From Heligmosomoides polygyrus polygyrus (lineage: Eukaryota; Nematoda; Chromadorea; Rhabditida; Heligmosomidae), in NCBI GenBank assembly GCA_947396885.1, contig OX377201.1, forward strand, positions 22,979,923 through 23,043,922: DNA of 64,000 bases, read 5' to 3'. Made by a program: the position numbers and the translations under genes. The notes beneath the pieces were generated by a model, which worked only from the letters and a program-made list of their open reading frames with translations, searched no databases and was not told the origin of the DNA. Below, one piece after another: positions 20,120 to 31,030 of this stretch; position 1 is the first letter of the stretch; each line of letters begins with the position of its first letter.

Positions 20120-23100
20120 CTGAAAGTTGCATGACGATTACATAATACAAGTGCTCGACACGCCTAACGGACCTTGCAACGTCGTTAACCCACGGAACCC
20201 CAATTTTTGTAAGGCTTAAAATCTGCTAAGATCTGGGTTCTCCCACGTACATATACGGCATGAAGGCGTTCTCCACCTCCACTCGTTCATCATAGACATC
20301 ATCTCAGGAACGTCCAGTAAAGTCATTGGTTTGTGCTGCTCATTACTACCGTTCGTCAGGCCGCTCCACAACCGTTCTCATGCTTAACACACACACCGTT
20401 GACACGCGTTACGAAACCTGGCGCTCCTACGCAGCGTCGGTGCCACTTCTTCTGAATTAAGACGCTCGTTGCACGACCTCGGCGGCGCATCTTCTGAATT
20501 CGGACGCTCATCCAACATTGGCGACGCGTCCTATGAATTTGGATGCCCATAGCGCGACCCAGGTGACGCGTCTTCTGTGATCACGCGACGTCGAGACGTT
20601 ATGGACGTTCTTGAAGAATTTTGCTTGGTAGGCATTTTCTTCTAACATTATAATGGACCCTTTATGGGCCGCTGTGCCTTACGTTCATCGACCTGTAGAA
20701 AGATTCGACTCCAATGAAACTGGAGCGGTAATCAAAGCCCTAGTCATACAGAGAATTCCTGCTCACGATCAGTACAGCAGAGTTCTTCGACAGCCGTGCA
20801 ATGGATTCATGGGCATGAGCTCACCGTTTTACAACGACGTCCCAGTCAACATGGGAGTGAAGATCGACGGTCGGCACCATCTTCGCTTCGTAGGCGACGT
20901 CGTTCTCATAACACCGAGCATTAGTCAAGCAGAGCGAATGCTGAGTGACTTCGGTAGTGCATGTCGGATACCGGACTGCAGCTAAACTTCACGAAGACGA
21001 AGTTCATGAGAAACGGTCCCCATTCTCGCTCAACGGATTTGCCCCGGAATATCAAGTCAAAATGACCAACCATCTAGCTGGGGAGGACGAAACTAGCTGG
21101 GAGCTTTCAAGAGCATCGAACAAGTCGTGATGAAGGCGATGGACGTGTGGTTTCGTGCCCTCCTATTCGACTCATTTGTTCTTCCTGCGCTAACGTACCC
21201 CTCAAAGACCTGGGCCATACGGAAGTAGGATGAATCCGCGATCAGCATCGCACAGCGAGTAGTCGAGAGGACGATGCTCGGAGTGGTAGGATCATGCAAG
21301 TCAGGGAAGGTCTCCGACTTTCCGAGCTTCGTCGACGTTTGAAGATCAGAGACGTTACCGCTTAGGCCAAGTCGTCGAAAATTACGTGGACCGGCCACGA
21401 AATGTGCTTCGCAGACACCCACTGCACGAGAGCCGTTACCGACTGGATTCCGCGGATGTCAAGAGAACATCAGGACACCCATCAAGCGTTGGTCGGACTT
21501 CTTCGTGAAAGCCCTGAACGAGCGATATGCCGATCTTCGTGCCCTTCGAACGAGGAGGATCCATTGAAGCATTCTGGCACGCGACAGGGACAAGTGGAGG
21601 CGCTATTGGCTCCCGCAAGAGCAATCCGACGATCAGTGAGACGAAAGGTGAGACTGATGATACAGGAACAGTCATAGATGCAACTCTCCACGTCTTATGT
21701 CGCTCTGCATGTTTTTCTGGCGCAAAGGGGTTAGGAGAGAGCCCTACACAACATTTTGTGTTGTAGCAGATTAATTTTTAATGCAGCATCGATGTGTTTT
21801 CCTCCTTTGATGAACAGAGCTAGGCCATTATGGCGTAAATGGATCGGGGTGGAGTCACCCCTACTCAGTGGTTGTACGCTTCGGTAAGAAGGCATGTGTA
21901 TGTCCAAATGCATCAGAAATGGCCTACCTCAGTTCACTGTAGGGGTAGAACACAACACTACTGCAAACTGGAATATAGTTACCGAGATATTTTATTTAAA
22001 AACAAATCCGGTTTCGTACATCACAAAGCATTGTGTATGGCTGTCCTACATAGTGACCTCCCCCACTCCCTCCTCCTTGACTCCAATATTTGCCCCAAAA
22101 ATTAATTTATTACAACTCAGAGCGTTGGATAGGGTTGCGCTACAAGGTCCCCCGCCCCCCAACTGAGGATATGAGAACCAGCTTGGTACTAAGCAAAGAG
22201 GTAGTAATCTGCACGATGGAAAAACAACTGCAAGAAGTTGCGAAGTTCCTCGTACTGCCCGCCAAAAAGTACGCAGCATTGCGCACAGTAATCCTCTTGC
22301 GACCTCCCGCTGGTCAAAAGCCGCTAGCTTCATCGCGGCATGCCGCCGAACTCTGTTTCCGGCCTTACAAGAAGAAAAAAGTTCTTAATCCAAACAAAAG
22401 GAAAGGAAATAATTCACCTCATGTAAGAGTCGCCATGTTGTAGATGAGTATGAGAAGCACGGCTCGAAAAGGTTTTCCGAATTCACCTGAATTAATGCTA
22501 CTATGCTATAGTTTAATTATTCAAGATTTATGGACAAGATATGAAATTTCTAAAAAAACGCGTCTAAAGTAGGGCTTATTGAGGAGCTACTTATGAAAAG
22601 AATAGCTGAAAAAGCTGCGGAACCTTGGTTTCGTAGCTCGAAATTTCCATGCATCACTGTTTGACGAAATGAATTTAACAGCATTCGGACAATATATTAC
22701 CATACTTTCAACGATGTACTGTTATGGTAACTAAATTTTACAACTGAAAATGAACATATCATGTTACCGACCCAAATGTACGTCGAATTGGATACTTTTC
22801 TAATCAAACTGGACACTCTTCCAAGTTAACCTAAGACTTTTGAAAACAAAGTGAATATTCATCGAAATGGAGTTCAGGAAGGTTAAACCACAGCCTCAAT
22901 AAAATGGCGGGAATAATTTTTTATTCAAGGAAAGGTATAATTTTCTTTTAATTTTTTAGTGTCACATGCCCCAACAAGTGTGATAATTTTATAAGATTTT
23001 ATTTTTAGAGAAAATATTGAACTAAAATCTATTATTTTAAACATTTTTATCTATTATTTTTTTAAAATTTTTTACAGCAAAGGAAAAAACATATAGCGCA

Positions 23101-24351
23101 TCAAAAGATCAGATCGCGCCGTGCGCTCAAGAATTCGCCGCAATTTTATTTTCGTATTTTGATAGTGTAATTGCCACTCAAATTCAAACCTCAAACTCCA
23201 TGTTCCACTTAAACTCAAACATCAAACTCCATGTGAACAGAAATTCTGCTATCAATCGAATAAAAATCGCAACGTTTTGGAGGAGAAGACGGCGCAATCT
23301 CTTTTTTGGCCCGCCTTCCTGCTCTCAAAAGCAATTTAAAATACAAATATTTTTGCTCAAAAATATTTTTTTAAATTTTGAATGATGTGCTCACGCACTG
23401 GGTAGATGAAATAAAACTTCATAGAAAGTTGTAGTGAATTATTCCTTGAATAAATTATCATTCTAACCTTTTCGGGGGCGCGTGTAGCGCAGTCGGAGGA
23501 GGCGCGACTGTCCCGTGCACTCGATACCAGGTTCCTGGTTCGGATTTCCCGCCCAGGCCAAGCAAGCCTTCCATCCCTCCGGGGTCAGTGAATTGGTACC
23601 AGACTTGTCTGGGAAGGATAAAGCGCTGACTTGTTCATCGGCTGGCCACCGCAAGTCATTGTATGGCCAAATATGCATTCATGTCGCCTTCACGACATCC
23701 CGTAGAAGTAGAATGCGCTGGCGCATCCCAGAAGGGATTGAGTGACGCCGTCCTTTATCTTTTATCCTTTAACCTTTTCGGAGAGTCTCTAGTTTAATTA
23801 GAAGAAGCTCATTTAGATTTCGAAGAGTTCGCTTTGATATCAAAAGTCTTAGGCTTAGGCTTAAAAGAGTATCCAATTTGATTTGAAAAGTGTCCAATTC
23901 GACGTGTAAATGGGATATATGCAGAAACTACGTAGTACTACATAACGAGTATAAAACTAACCATATATTATAGAAGCTAAGAACAGAATGAAAACAATCA
24001 TGCCTAGATCAAACTTTATTCAGAATAGAATATTTATTTAAATTACATTCGAATCTAATTTTGAAAAATTTCTCGACACTGTGCTTCAAAGCGTATTCAT
24101 TCTTTTCACAAAAAGAAATAACAATATTTTAAACGGCACGTAGCCTTCCAATGAATACTGAATCCTGCCTTTTGGAAACTCAAAAGAAAAAAAAACGGAA
24201 ATTTTTAGCCTGTAGATACCTGAGCTCGTAGCGCCTGGTGAATGAGGATAGGAACCATCACCGCTAGAAGAATGACTGTCGAGACGGCTATAGACGACGA
24301 GGCGAACGCCAGCCATCGAAGGCTAAGAGCCACCTCTTGGCGGTCTCGCAT
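19162..24351 (-). CDS. Cuticle collagen (four recognised exons)
   Basis: A secreted structural protein of the nematode cuticle. Exons: 24220-24351, 20044-20119, 19634-19981, 19162-19580. Introns of 53 and 62 bp separate the last three; a 4.1-kb first intron holds transposons. All junctions are GT-AG and phase-compatible; direct joining gives about 324 residues, a normal size for this family. Order: an N-terminal hydrophobic signal-anchor ([20 protein letters not shown]), an REKR subtilisin-like cleavage site, Cys before the first Gly-X-Y block, a CWIC pair between the blocks, a CDHC pair after the last block, and a basic lysine-rich tail. An extra exon inside intron 1 cannot be excluded. I cannot name the orthologue. 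Confidence 0.88.
20236..20340 (-). other. Possible missed collagen exon (uncertain)
   Basis: A minus frame reads [15 protein letters not shown], which could belong between the membrane segment and the REKR site in some cuticle collagens. Splice sites that keep phase 0 at both ends were not found, so this is not included in the gene model. Confidence 0.15.
20430..20580. repeat. Degenerate tandem repeat in collagen intron 1
   Basis: About four units of roughly 40 bp carrying (G/C)(A/C)CTTCTGAATT-GGACGCTC-type blocks, for example at 20446, 20489, 20528 and 20568. Units differ from each other at many positions. Confidence 0.5.
20690..21690 (+). mobile_element. RTE-like retrotransposon fragment, family 2
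   Basis: Plus-strand frames encode a decayed reverse transcriptase C-terminal half: [20 protein letters not shown], then [19 protein letters not shown], where the catalytic (F/Y)ADD box reads VGDV. It ends with the [13 protein letters not shown] block and a GATACAGGAAC tail. Multiple frameshifts and stops. It is 5'-truncated, as expected for target-primed reverse transcription. The same family occurs at 26214, 31031, 49545 and 55378. It lies in collagen intron 1. Confidence 0.8.
21691..22779. other. Collagen intron 1, no gene recognised
   Basis: Contains a fragment of the GC-rich dispersed repeat on the minus strand near 22262-22320 (AAAGTACGCAGCATTGCGCA). Otherwise AT-rich sequence with no recognised coding frame. 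Confidence 0.45.
22780..23910. mobile_element. Foldback element FB-A, copy 3, interrupted by a SINE
   Basis: Left end CGAATTGGACACTTTTCTAATC. The palindromic centre has GATCGCGCCGTGCGCTC at 23112-23128 and GCTATCAATCGAATAAAAATCG at 23249-23270. The right arm ends CCAATTTGATTTGAAAAGTG. A SINE with clean duplications sits inside the right arm at 23476-23770. It lies in collagen intron 1. Confidence 0.7.
23476..23770 (+). mobile_element. tRNA-derived SINE with target-site duplications
   Basis: The word AACCTTTTCGG flanks it at 23465-23475 and 23771-23781. A- and B-boxes are intact at the head, and the tail is TTTATCTTTTATCC. Removing it restores the foldback sequence AACCTTTTCGGAGAGTCTCT, which is present uninterrupted in copy 5 near 36960. 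This defines the full SINE as about 295 bp. Confidence 0.95.
24220..24351 (-). CDS. Collagen exon 1 (N-terminal signal-anchor)
   Basis: 44 codons from ATG at 24351: [18 protein letters not shown], then a hydrophobic run of about 20 residues ending [10 protein letters not shown], then donor GTATCT. The pattern (short basic start, [12 protein letters not shown] end) is the typical N-terminus of nematode cuticle collagens. It joins in phase 0 to the exon at 20119. Confidence 0.85.
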
Positions 24352-24353
24352 CA

Positions 24354-24359
24354 CTGAAA
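24354..24359 (-). promoter_or_regulatory. Probable spliced-leader trans-splice acceptor
   Basis: The minus strand reads TTTCAG immediately followed by TG and then the collagen ATG. A 3' splice site two bases before the start codon with no nearby upstream exon is the normal picture of SL1 trans-splicing in nematodes. A cis-spliced upstream exon cannot be ruled out. Confidence 0.6.
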
Positions 24360-24615
24360 CGGCCGGCGTCTATTAGTGGAACTCTGAAAAAGTTACCGGA
24401 CCTGGTAAAAAGAGGAGAGGAATCGAATAGCAGAAGCATGAAACGGTCGTAATGAAAACGCTGGAGGAGACGATCACCATGACCTATCATTGACAAGAAG
24501 TACTAGGAGACACTTGGTCAGCTATTCAGAGACGTTCAAGAAAGGTTATTATTGGTTAAAACTCTGTGCAATTTTGCAATAGTTATCGATAAAAAATGTT
24601 TCTCCTAGTAAAATA

Positions 24616-25504
24616 TTGGGTGGGGGGGGGGGTGGGAGCACAAGTAAAGAGACTCTCCATTCCCTGCCCATATATCCCATATATCTCGTGAATTGAATCC
24701 GGCTACATGCTTCTCGTATTTGTATGCTTGTTCACTACTTACTGAGGGCCACTTGAGAAGTTACCACTTTTATCTTTCTCAGAAGCATGCCGGAGCCCGG
24801 ACTGCAAGGACGAGATTAGTGCGATTGTCTATGTCGCGCCAATCTCGTCGCATCCGCAACCCCGAGCAGCCTGGACTCAATCGTCACGCAGGATGACAAG
24901 CACGTCTTCCTCCTTAATCCTGCAAACAGCCACTCTGGGTGCGGCCTGGTGACCCACTACGGACCTCCTTTCGGGGAGATGTTCACGGAAAGAAGCACCT
25001 TCTGAGCTTTTGGGTCTGCACGCATGGAACGGTATACTGGAAGCTGTTGTCCGGAAGCGCGACGATAGACTCCAAGGCCGTGGTGAACGAAATAGAAGAG
25101 ATGGACGGCGACTCGCACTTATTCGGTCTCAGCGCTTCAAGAAGGTCCTCCTCTTCAACAATGGCAAAAGTGACCACGGATAAGCTTGCTCAGCTGGGCT
25201 ACGTTCACATATTCACCTACCGTAATCGCCGGACATCTCTCTATGCGACTACCATTAATTTTAAGCCTATAGGACTTCATGGTCGGAAGGGACTCAAGGA
25301 CCCAAGCAGAACTCGACAACCATGACGAGCAGTGGATCAGCACCAGGCCCAAGCAGTTCTGGAAGGATGGGATCAGGTAGATGGCTGAGCGATGGCAGTA
25401 AGTCATTGATCTTGACGGCTAATTCGCTCCTCAGCGAGTTGCAATTAAGTTATAAAGAGATAAAAAATTTGTTGAATTTGTCTCATTACTTTTGCCCCTC
25501 CTAA
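24616..25504 (+). mobile_element. Mariner element, copy B (internally deleted)
   Basis: TA at 24614-24615 and 25505-25506. The left end is TTGGGTGGGGG and the right end CCCCTCCTAA. Total 889 bp, with the same N-terminal deletion as copies A and C-E. The transposase remnant (24930-25400, plus) keeps VHGKKHL and SATIDSKAVVNEIEEM but is broken by a small deletion near 25160 and by stops; the second Asp block has been lost. Confidence 0.85.
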
Positions 25505-25506
25505 TA

Positions 25507-25912
25507 TTAAAAAAATCGATGCAGTGCGTGTTAGGAGGGCCCACTGTTGGAACGATGATTTTTTAAACTCCTTTTTTAAAATATACCTTCACATTACGAC
25601 GGAACCCTGAGGCTACAGTGGCCCACGCTAAGGAAAGTGGAACATGTTATCTGAATACACCGAAGAAATCAACGCCAATGAGCGAGTGCCCTCTCCCAAG
25701 AATCCAAGTCTACTTCCAAAAGTGTGCACCACGTCATCGCATTTCCGATAGTCCAGCTAAGCCTTCCATCCCTGGTTCCATCCTACTGGAAAATTGGCGC
25801 ACAAAGGAATGCCGATCTCCTCTCTTCGTCATCCAGATTGTCTCGAATTGGTTTACATTCTATATTTTTTACATTCTTTTTTACATTTTTTCTTTTTTTA
25901 CATTGTATAAAG
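25507..25912. other. Stretch without a recognisable gene
   Basis: A possible short SINE-like fragment near 25735-25785 (TAAGCCTTCCATCCCT). Otherwise nothing recognised; T-rich run near 25860-25905. Confidence 0.4.
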
Positions 25913-26173
25913 GACAAGGATAAAGTACACCTTCAATCAACACTTGTTTGGGGCACGCCACGCATTCTACTTCTACCGTGAAGATAACTTGAATGCGTAT
26001 TCGTCCTATGCAACGGCAGTAAGGCTAACCGATAAGCAAATCAGCGTTTACTCTTCCCAGACAAGGCCGGCACCAATTCTCAGACCACGGGAAGGTAGAC
26101 GTGGTTGAACTGGGGGAACCATGAGAGGGTATGAGGTGCATGCAAAGCCTCCTCCGACTGCGACACGCGCGAC
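25913..26173 (-). mobile_element. tRNA-derived SINE, diverged, minus
   Basis: It reads from the 3' end (AAGGACAAGGATAAAG), through GGGGCACGCCACGCATTCTA, to CCTCCGACTGCGACACGCGC at the head. Several small indels; an old copy adjacent to the next RTE-like fragment. Confidence 0.75.
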
Positions 26174-26213
26174 CCTAATCTTCAATGGGGCAATTGATTT
26201 CGACTCCCGTTTT

Positions 26214-26985
26214 TTGTGTCGGTAGTTCACCTGTATCACCTGTATCACCTGTCGTCCCGTTGATCATCGACTTGCTCGAGCGGGCGCCAGCAGCGTCTCC
26301 ATTCGTCCCTGTCGCGTGCCAGAGTGGTCCAATGGATCTTCCTCGCTCGAGGGACACGAAGAGCGTCATATCGGTCGTTCAGGGCTTTCACGAAGAAGTC
26401 CGACCAACGCGTTGGTGGGCGTCCTGGTGTTCTTTTGACATCCCGCGGAATCCAATCTGTGACGGCTCTCGTCCAGCGGGTGTCTGCGAATCGCATTACG
26501 TGGCCGGCCCACCTAATTTTCGACGACTTGGCCCATGCGACAGCGTCTCTGATCTTCGAACGTCGGCGAAGCTCGGAACTCCGGAGGCCTTCTCTCACTT
26601 GCGTGAGTCGTGTCACTCCGAGCATCGTCCTCTCGATTCCACGCTGCGCGACGCTGATCGCGTGTTCATCCTGCTTTCGTATAGCCCAGGTCTCTGAGGC
26701 GTATGTTAGGGCAGGAAGAACAGTGGAGTCGAATAGGTGGGCACGGAGTCGGACGTTCTTCGTTTTCTTCACGACTTCTTCGACGCTCTTGAAAGCTCCC
26801 CAAGCCGCTCGTTTCCTCCTGCTCAGCTCTGGTGCTAGGTCGTTGGTCATGTTGACTTCGCGACCCAGATACACATAGCTGAAGCATTCGGAGATGTTCG
26901 TTCCGTTGAGCGAGAATGGGGCATCAGAAACCCATCCGTTCTTCATGAACATCGTGTCGGTAGTTAGGAATCGTATATCAAGCAA
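26214..26985 (-). pseudogene. RTE-like reverse transcriptase C-terminal fragment, family 2
   Basis: An open minus frame of 246 codons runs from LTTDTMFMKNGWVSDAPFSL through YLGREVNMTNDLAPELSRRK, WAGHVMRFADTRWTRAVTDW and [20 protein letters not shown] to the end. This is the region after the YADD box of an endonuclease-reverse transcriptase and contains the conserved RIRWAGHVxR segment. The 3' end on the minus strand is a short GATACAGGT tandem (26226-26250), consistent with an RTE tail. The N-terminal endonuclease and RT fingers are absent, so the copy is 5'-truncated, although its remaining frame is open. Confidence 0.87.
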
Positions 26986-27199
26986 CGAACGCTGAAATAA
27001 TAAAAAAAATCCTCACTTACTCCACAAAAACCCAAATAATTTGACGCAAGATGGAAGACAAAATGAATAACAGAAATTTAAATGATGCTCTGAGTCAAAG
27101 CGAGAAATCAGTGGGGAAAAATAATTTATCCGATTCGTGACAACTTTTGAAATGTATTAATCATTGCAGCACTAGAAAAGAAGTTCTGATAACAAGGGC

Positions 27200-28512
27200 T
27201 ACACCATTTCCACGTCTAATTGGACATTTTTCTATGCTGGCCTGAGACTTGAAATCAAAATCAAAAAAAAATCAAAAATCAATCAAAATGAATCCTTCCA
27301 AATTGATACGATCTTCATGCTAGTTCAAGTACAGGCTTATAAGATGGTTAGAATAATTTTTTGTTCGAGGAATATTTTTTTATAACTTTCTTAGAATTAT
27401 TTTATTACAGTTCACTTGCCCAGTAAGTGTAAAAATTTTATAAAGTTTTCATTTTTTGAAAAAATATTAGTTTACATTTTGTTTTAAAGTAGAGCAAGTT
27501 AGCTACCGTTTAGCGTAGTGTAAGAGGAGATCGCGCCAAGCGCTTGACTAGTTCGATGCGATTTTTACTCGATTGATAGTGTAAATGCTGCTTACATGAA
27601 AAAACAAGGTGACCATATGTGTGTTCTTCACAATTTCACTTGTTGCACTGTCTATGGGTGTGTAAATCTACGCAAACAGTATTTTCCTTTCCATTTCATG
27701 TTTTACATAGCCAGACAAAAACTATATAAGACGTCACTCAAATAAAGTTTGTTTAAAACTTTTGTTTAAGAGGAGGCATCTGTAGTAGGCCGACGGATTG
27801 TCATTATGGGTCGTGGACGGTACTTGAGAACGTCTCAATCGCAGAGGGATATCCTCCTTAGGCTCGTTGATGCAACTGGACTTGCTTGTATCTACAATAG
27901 TAGTTTGTTGATTAATAGACAAAAAGCTTTGAGAAGTAAGGAGTTTATTTCCTAATGACTGTCATTGTTGGAGTACTCTCTTTAATTTCATAACCAGTTT
28001 TACTGAGTAACGTATTATGTACATAGACTTTTTGCCAAGCTGAAACATGAAATGGAAAAAACACCGTTTGCGTAGATTTACATAACTCTAGTCATTGCAT
28101 CTAATAAAACTTGTGAAAAACACACATATTAGCACTTTGTTCCTTCATGTAAGCAGCAGTCACACTATCAATCGGATAAAAATCGCACCGAGCTAGTCGA
28201 GGCTTGGCGCTATCTCCTCCTGTAATACACTAAACGATAGCTATCTTGCCGTGCTTTTAAACAAAATGTAAACTAATATTTTTTAAATAAAAATTTTATA
28301 AAATTGTTACACTTCTTGGGGCAAGTGAACTGTAACAAAAAATCTAAGAAAGTTATAGCAAATCTTCCTTGAACAGAAAATTAATCCAACAATCTTAGTG
28401 AGTCTGTGGTTTAATCTGCATGAAGATCGTTTCAAAAGGGAAGAGTTCGCTTTGATTTCAAAAGTCTTAGGCTAGGTAAGAGGAGTGTCCAATTTGATTT
28501 GGAAATGGTGTA
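27200..28512. mobile_element. Foldback element FB-A, copy 4 (both arms present)
   Basis: Most complete copy. Arms of about 500 bp are inverted repeats: TACACCATTTCCACGTCTAA at 27200 faces the inverse of GGAAATGGTGTATATGC at 28501. Inner arm ends: TTTTTACTCGATTGATAGTG at 27570 and its inverse at 28155-28180. The centre (27740-28000) is unique and holds a 62-codon minus frame without recognised motifs. No transposase is visible, so mobility must come from elsewhere. Confidence 0.78.
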
Positions 28513-28629
28513 TATGCACATATATGAACGAATGAAGGATGCTTTTTGAGAAGGATGACAGCATCAAACTCTGTTTGAACACATTAGCTTAAGCCTGGAG
28601 CGCCTTATATAGAGGCCATATCTTCTTAC

Positions 28630-28745
28630 AGGATGTTTTGTTACGATCAGAACTCTTGCTCCAGGAGGGACTCGAACCCGCATCTTCTGCTTTCCAGGCA
28701 GCAATGCTACCACCTTACACCACCGGCGCTGTTTGTTCTGATTTT
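28630..28745 (-). repeat. tRNA-like module repeat, copy 2
   Basis: Left end GGATGTTTTGTTACGATCAG. On the minus strand a tRNA-like sequence GCGCCGGTGGTGTAAGGTGG runs through an anticodon-like stem (CTGC/GCAG, loop CTGGAAA) to a B-box GGTTCGAGTCCC. The acceptor ends pair at six of seven positions. This is the most tRNA-like copy, but it shares its ends with the repeat family, so a working tRNA gene is doubtful. Confidence 0.5.
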
Positions 28746-28831
28746 AAACTCTGCTATGATTACAGACATCCTCCTAAAACAATTAAGCATATCTTAGCTA
28801 TATATTTTCAGAGGTGGACTGAAATATAGAT

Positions 28832-29010
28832 GCGTGACAGCGCACTTGGAAGAGGCACCGACTGTCGCGTGCAACTCGAGCTGAGGTGCTTAGTTCGACT
28901 CTCGCCCACGCTAACGAGGTTTCCTATCCACCAAGGGTCCGCAAATTTGCACCAGACTTTTCTGGAAAGGACAAAACCTTGACGTGCCCATCGGCTGGCC
29001 ACTGCAAGTT
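28832..29010 (+). mobile_element. SINE, diverged 5' part
   Basis: Weak head with GCGCACTTGGAAGAGGCACC, then CCAGACTTTTCTGGAAAGGA and CATCGGCTGGCCACTGCAAG blocks of the SINE. The 3' end is missing. Confidence 0.6.
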
Positions 29011-29147
29011 ATAGAAATTCATGCCTAATTCCTCTTGTTACAAAACTATGTAAGTCACATCGCAAATCCTATATTCGTGGCAACTCCTTCTTACTGTGTC
29101 TTGTATATTATAAACTATAAAATAAAGAAGAAGTCGGTGTTACTCTA

Positions 29148-29520
29148 TTATTTTGTGGGATGCGCCACGCATTTTACTTCTACGGAATATGGTGAAGGAA
29201 ATTTGATGGCGTTCTTGGCTTATAAAATGACACGTGGTGGCCAACAAGGCACCGGATTCATAAAAAACTTACAAAGATTTAATGGAGAAATTACAGCCGA
29301 AATTTCTGGAAAAACGCGAACCAGCTCGGCTTATCAACAGGCGATATGGTGAAATGTTGGCGTTATCAGGAATTTCGGCTGTAATTTCTCCGTCAAATCT
29401 CTGAAAGTCGTTGATGAGTATGGCCCCAGTAAGGAAGTTAGTATCTCATCCTTCCCAAAGAATTCGATTCGGGGTGCATGCGACAGCCAGCGCCTCCTCC
29501 ACTGCGCTATAGCCGCCTAT
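29148..29520 (-). mobile_element. SINE (minus) split by a foldback MITE
   Basis: The 3' part is at 29148-29215 (GTGGGATGCGCCACGCATTT) and the head at 29440-29520 (GGGGTGCATGCGACAGCC, CTCCTCCACTGCGCTAT). A hairpin MITE at 29247-29427 lies between them and appears to have replaced the middle. Confidence 0.6.
29247..29427. mobile_element. Foldback MITE, GGATTCATCAA family, copy 1
   Basis: Inverted arms: AGATTTAATGGAGAAATTAC at 29276 and its inverse at 29374-29400. Outer ends carry GGATTCAT... and ...TTGATGAGTATGGCCCC. Related hairpins occur at 31109-31226 and 57125-57241. Confidence 0.65.
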
Positions 29521-30122
29521 GTCCTATTTTCAGTTTCTATAAGAGTAAACAGTCAAGTGATTGACTTCTAGATCTTCAAAGACTACTAACAGTATAAAGA
29601 AGAAAGCCTGTCATCAAATTTTTGAAGAGGAAGTTTCAGTATTTCAGTCGGAAGAAAGGCAATACACGTACACGTATGTAACAGTTGCTCGAACCAAAGA
29701 GAGGTTGGCCAGCAGGAGCTCAACGACATGGTTCAGAAGGAGAACGAAGAGAAAACATGCAGTCATCGACGCTAGAAACAGTGAGTGGCGTGAAAATTCA
29801 CACCTAATGGTGAGTTGAAGAAGTAGTAAGTAAGTAGTCGGTCACAGTCACAGCGACAAGCATTCCAGTAAGGCAGCGAAAAACAACGGTATCGCCCGAG
29901 CAACGTCTTCTCGACGCCCACAAGAAGGAGCAGTGGTGATTGAAATCACCGAGAAGAGGAAGGGCGATGGCAAGGGGTTGAACCGTCGCGACATGCCGGC
30001 GAGCGTGATCACGGCGGGTTCAGCGGAAACCCGAGTTGTTGGACAATAATCGCTTATGAGTGGAACCGACGAGTTCCGATCCGGCGGAGCCAGTCCGTCA
30101 CCGGAGAAGTCGCACAGCCACG
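29521..30122. other. Stretch without a recognised gene
   Basis: A plus frame at about 29840-30045 (segment KNNGIARATSSRRPQEGAVV) is open for about 70 codons, but no motif is recognised. It ends at mariner C. Confidence 0.35.
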
Positions 30123-31028
30123 AGGGGGGGCCAAAAGTAATGAGACAAAATGAAAAAAAAAATCTTTATCTCCTTATAACTTAATTACAACTCAACGATG
30201 CTGAGAAGTGTATTTGCCATTAAGGGCAAGGACCTTGCTGCCATCGCTCAGCCAACTTCCTGATCCCATCCTTCCAGAACTGCTTGAGCCTGGTGTTGAT
30301 CAACTGCTCGATATGGTTGTCAGGGACTGCTTGGGTTCTTGTGTCCCTTCCGACTAGGAAGTCCTGTAGGCTCAAGTAGTAGTGGTAGTTGCATGGAGAG
30401 ATGTCCAGCGAATACGGTGGGTGAGGCATGTGAACGTAGCCCAGCTGGCCAAGCTTATCCGTGCTTACTTGTTCCCGATGGGGTGCGGCGTTGTCGAAGA
30501 GAAGAACCTTCTTGAAGCGCTGCGAATGAATAAGAGCGAGTCGCCCGCCCATCTCCTCTATTTCGTTCACCATGGCCTTGGAGTTCATCGCGGTGCTCTT
30601 GGGAAACAGCCTCCGTTAAACCGATCCATGGGCGCTGACCCAAAAGCTCCAAAGATGCTTCTCGCCGTGAACATCTCGCCGAACGAAGGTCGGTAACAAT
30701 TCACCAGGCCTCACCCAGACTCGCTGCTTGGCAGGGTTAAGGTAGAAGACGTACTTCTCATCTTGCGTGAATATTGAGCCCAGGCTGCTCGGGGATGGGA
30801 ATTGGGGGAGATTTGCCCGACACAGGTCGACTCGTCAGACTGGGGTTTCGGCATGAGACAGGCTGGGGTTTTTGGCATGCTTCTGGAAAGAGCGGAAGTG
30901 GTAACTTTTCAGATGGGCTTTAGTAAGTAGCATACAAACATACAAATACAACAAGCATGAAACCAGACTCCAGCCACGAGATATATGGACACGGCGTGGG
31001 GTGTCTCATTACTTTTGGCCCCCCCTAA
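30123..31028 (-). mobile_element. Mariner element, copy C (internally deleted, minus)
   Basis: The left end is GAGGGGGGGCCAAAAGTAATGAGAC (terminal TTA altered); the right end is GTCTCATTACTTTTGGCC...CTAA, followed by TA at 31029-31030. The transposase remnant (30220-30740, minus) has [19 protein letters not shown] and PHPPYSLDISPCNYH, in which the third catalytic Asp has become Asn. The right flank continues into an RTE-like fragment. Confidence 0.85.
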
Positions 31029-31030
31029 TA

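Noticed and set aside
20236..20340. A collagen middle exon encoding [14 protein letters not shown]
   Set aside because: Attractive peptide, but no acceptor-donor pair keeps phase 0 on both sides; the direct join of the four exons already gives a normal collagen length.
28630..28745. A functional tRNA gene with Ser-type anticodon
   Set aside because: It has a mismatched acceptor pair, lacks a long variable arm expected for tRNA-Ser, and shares ends with a dispersed repeat.
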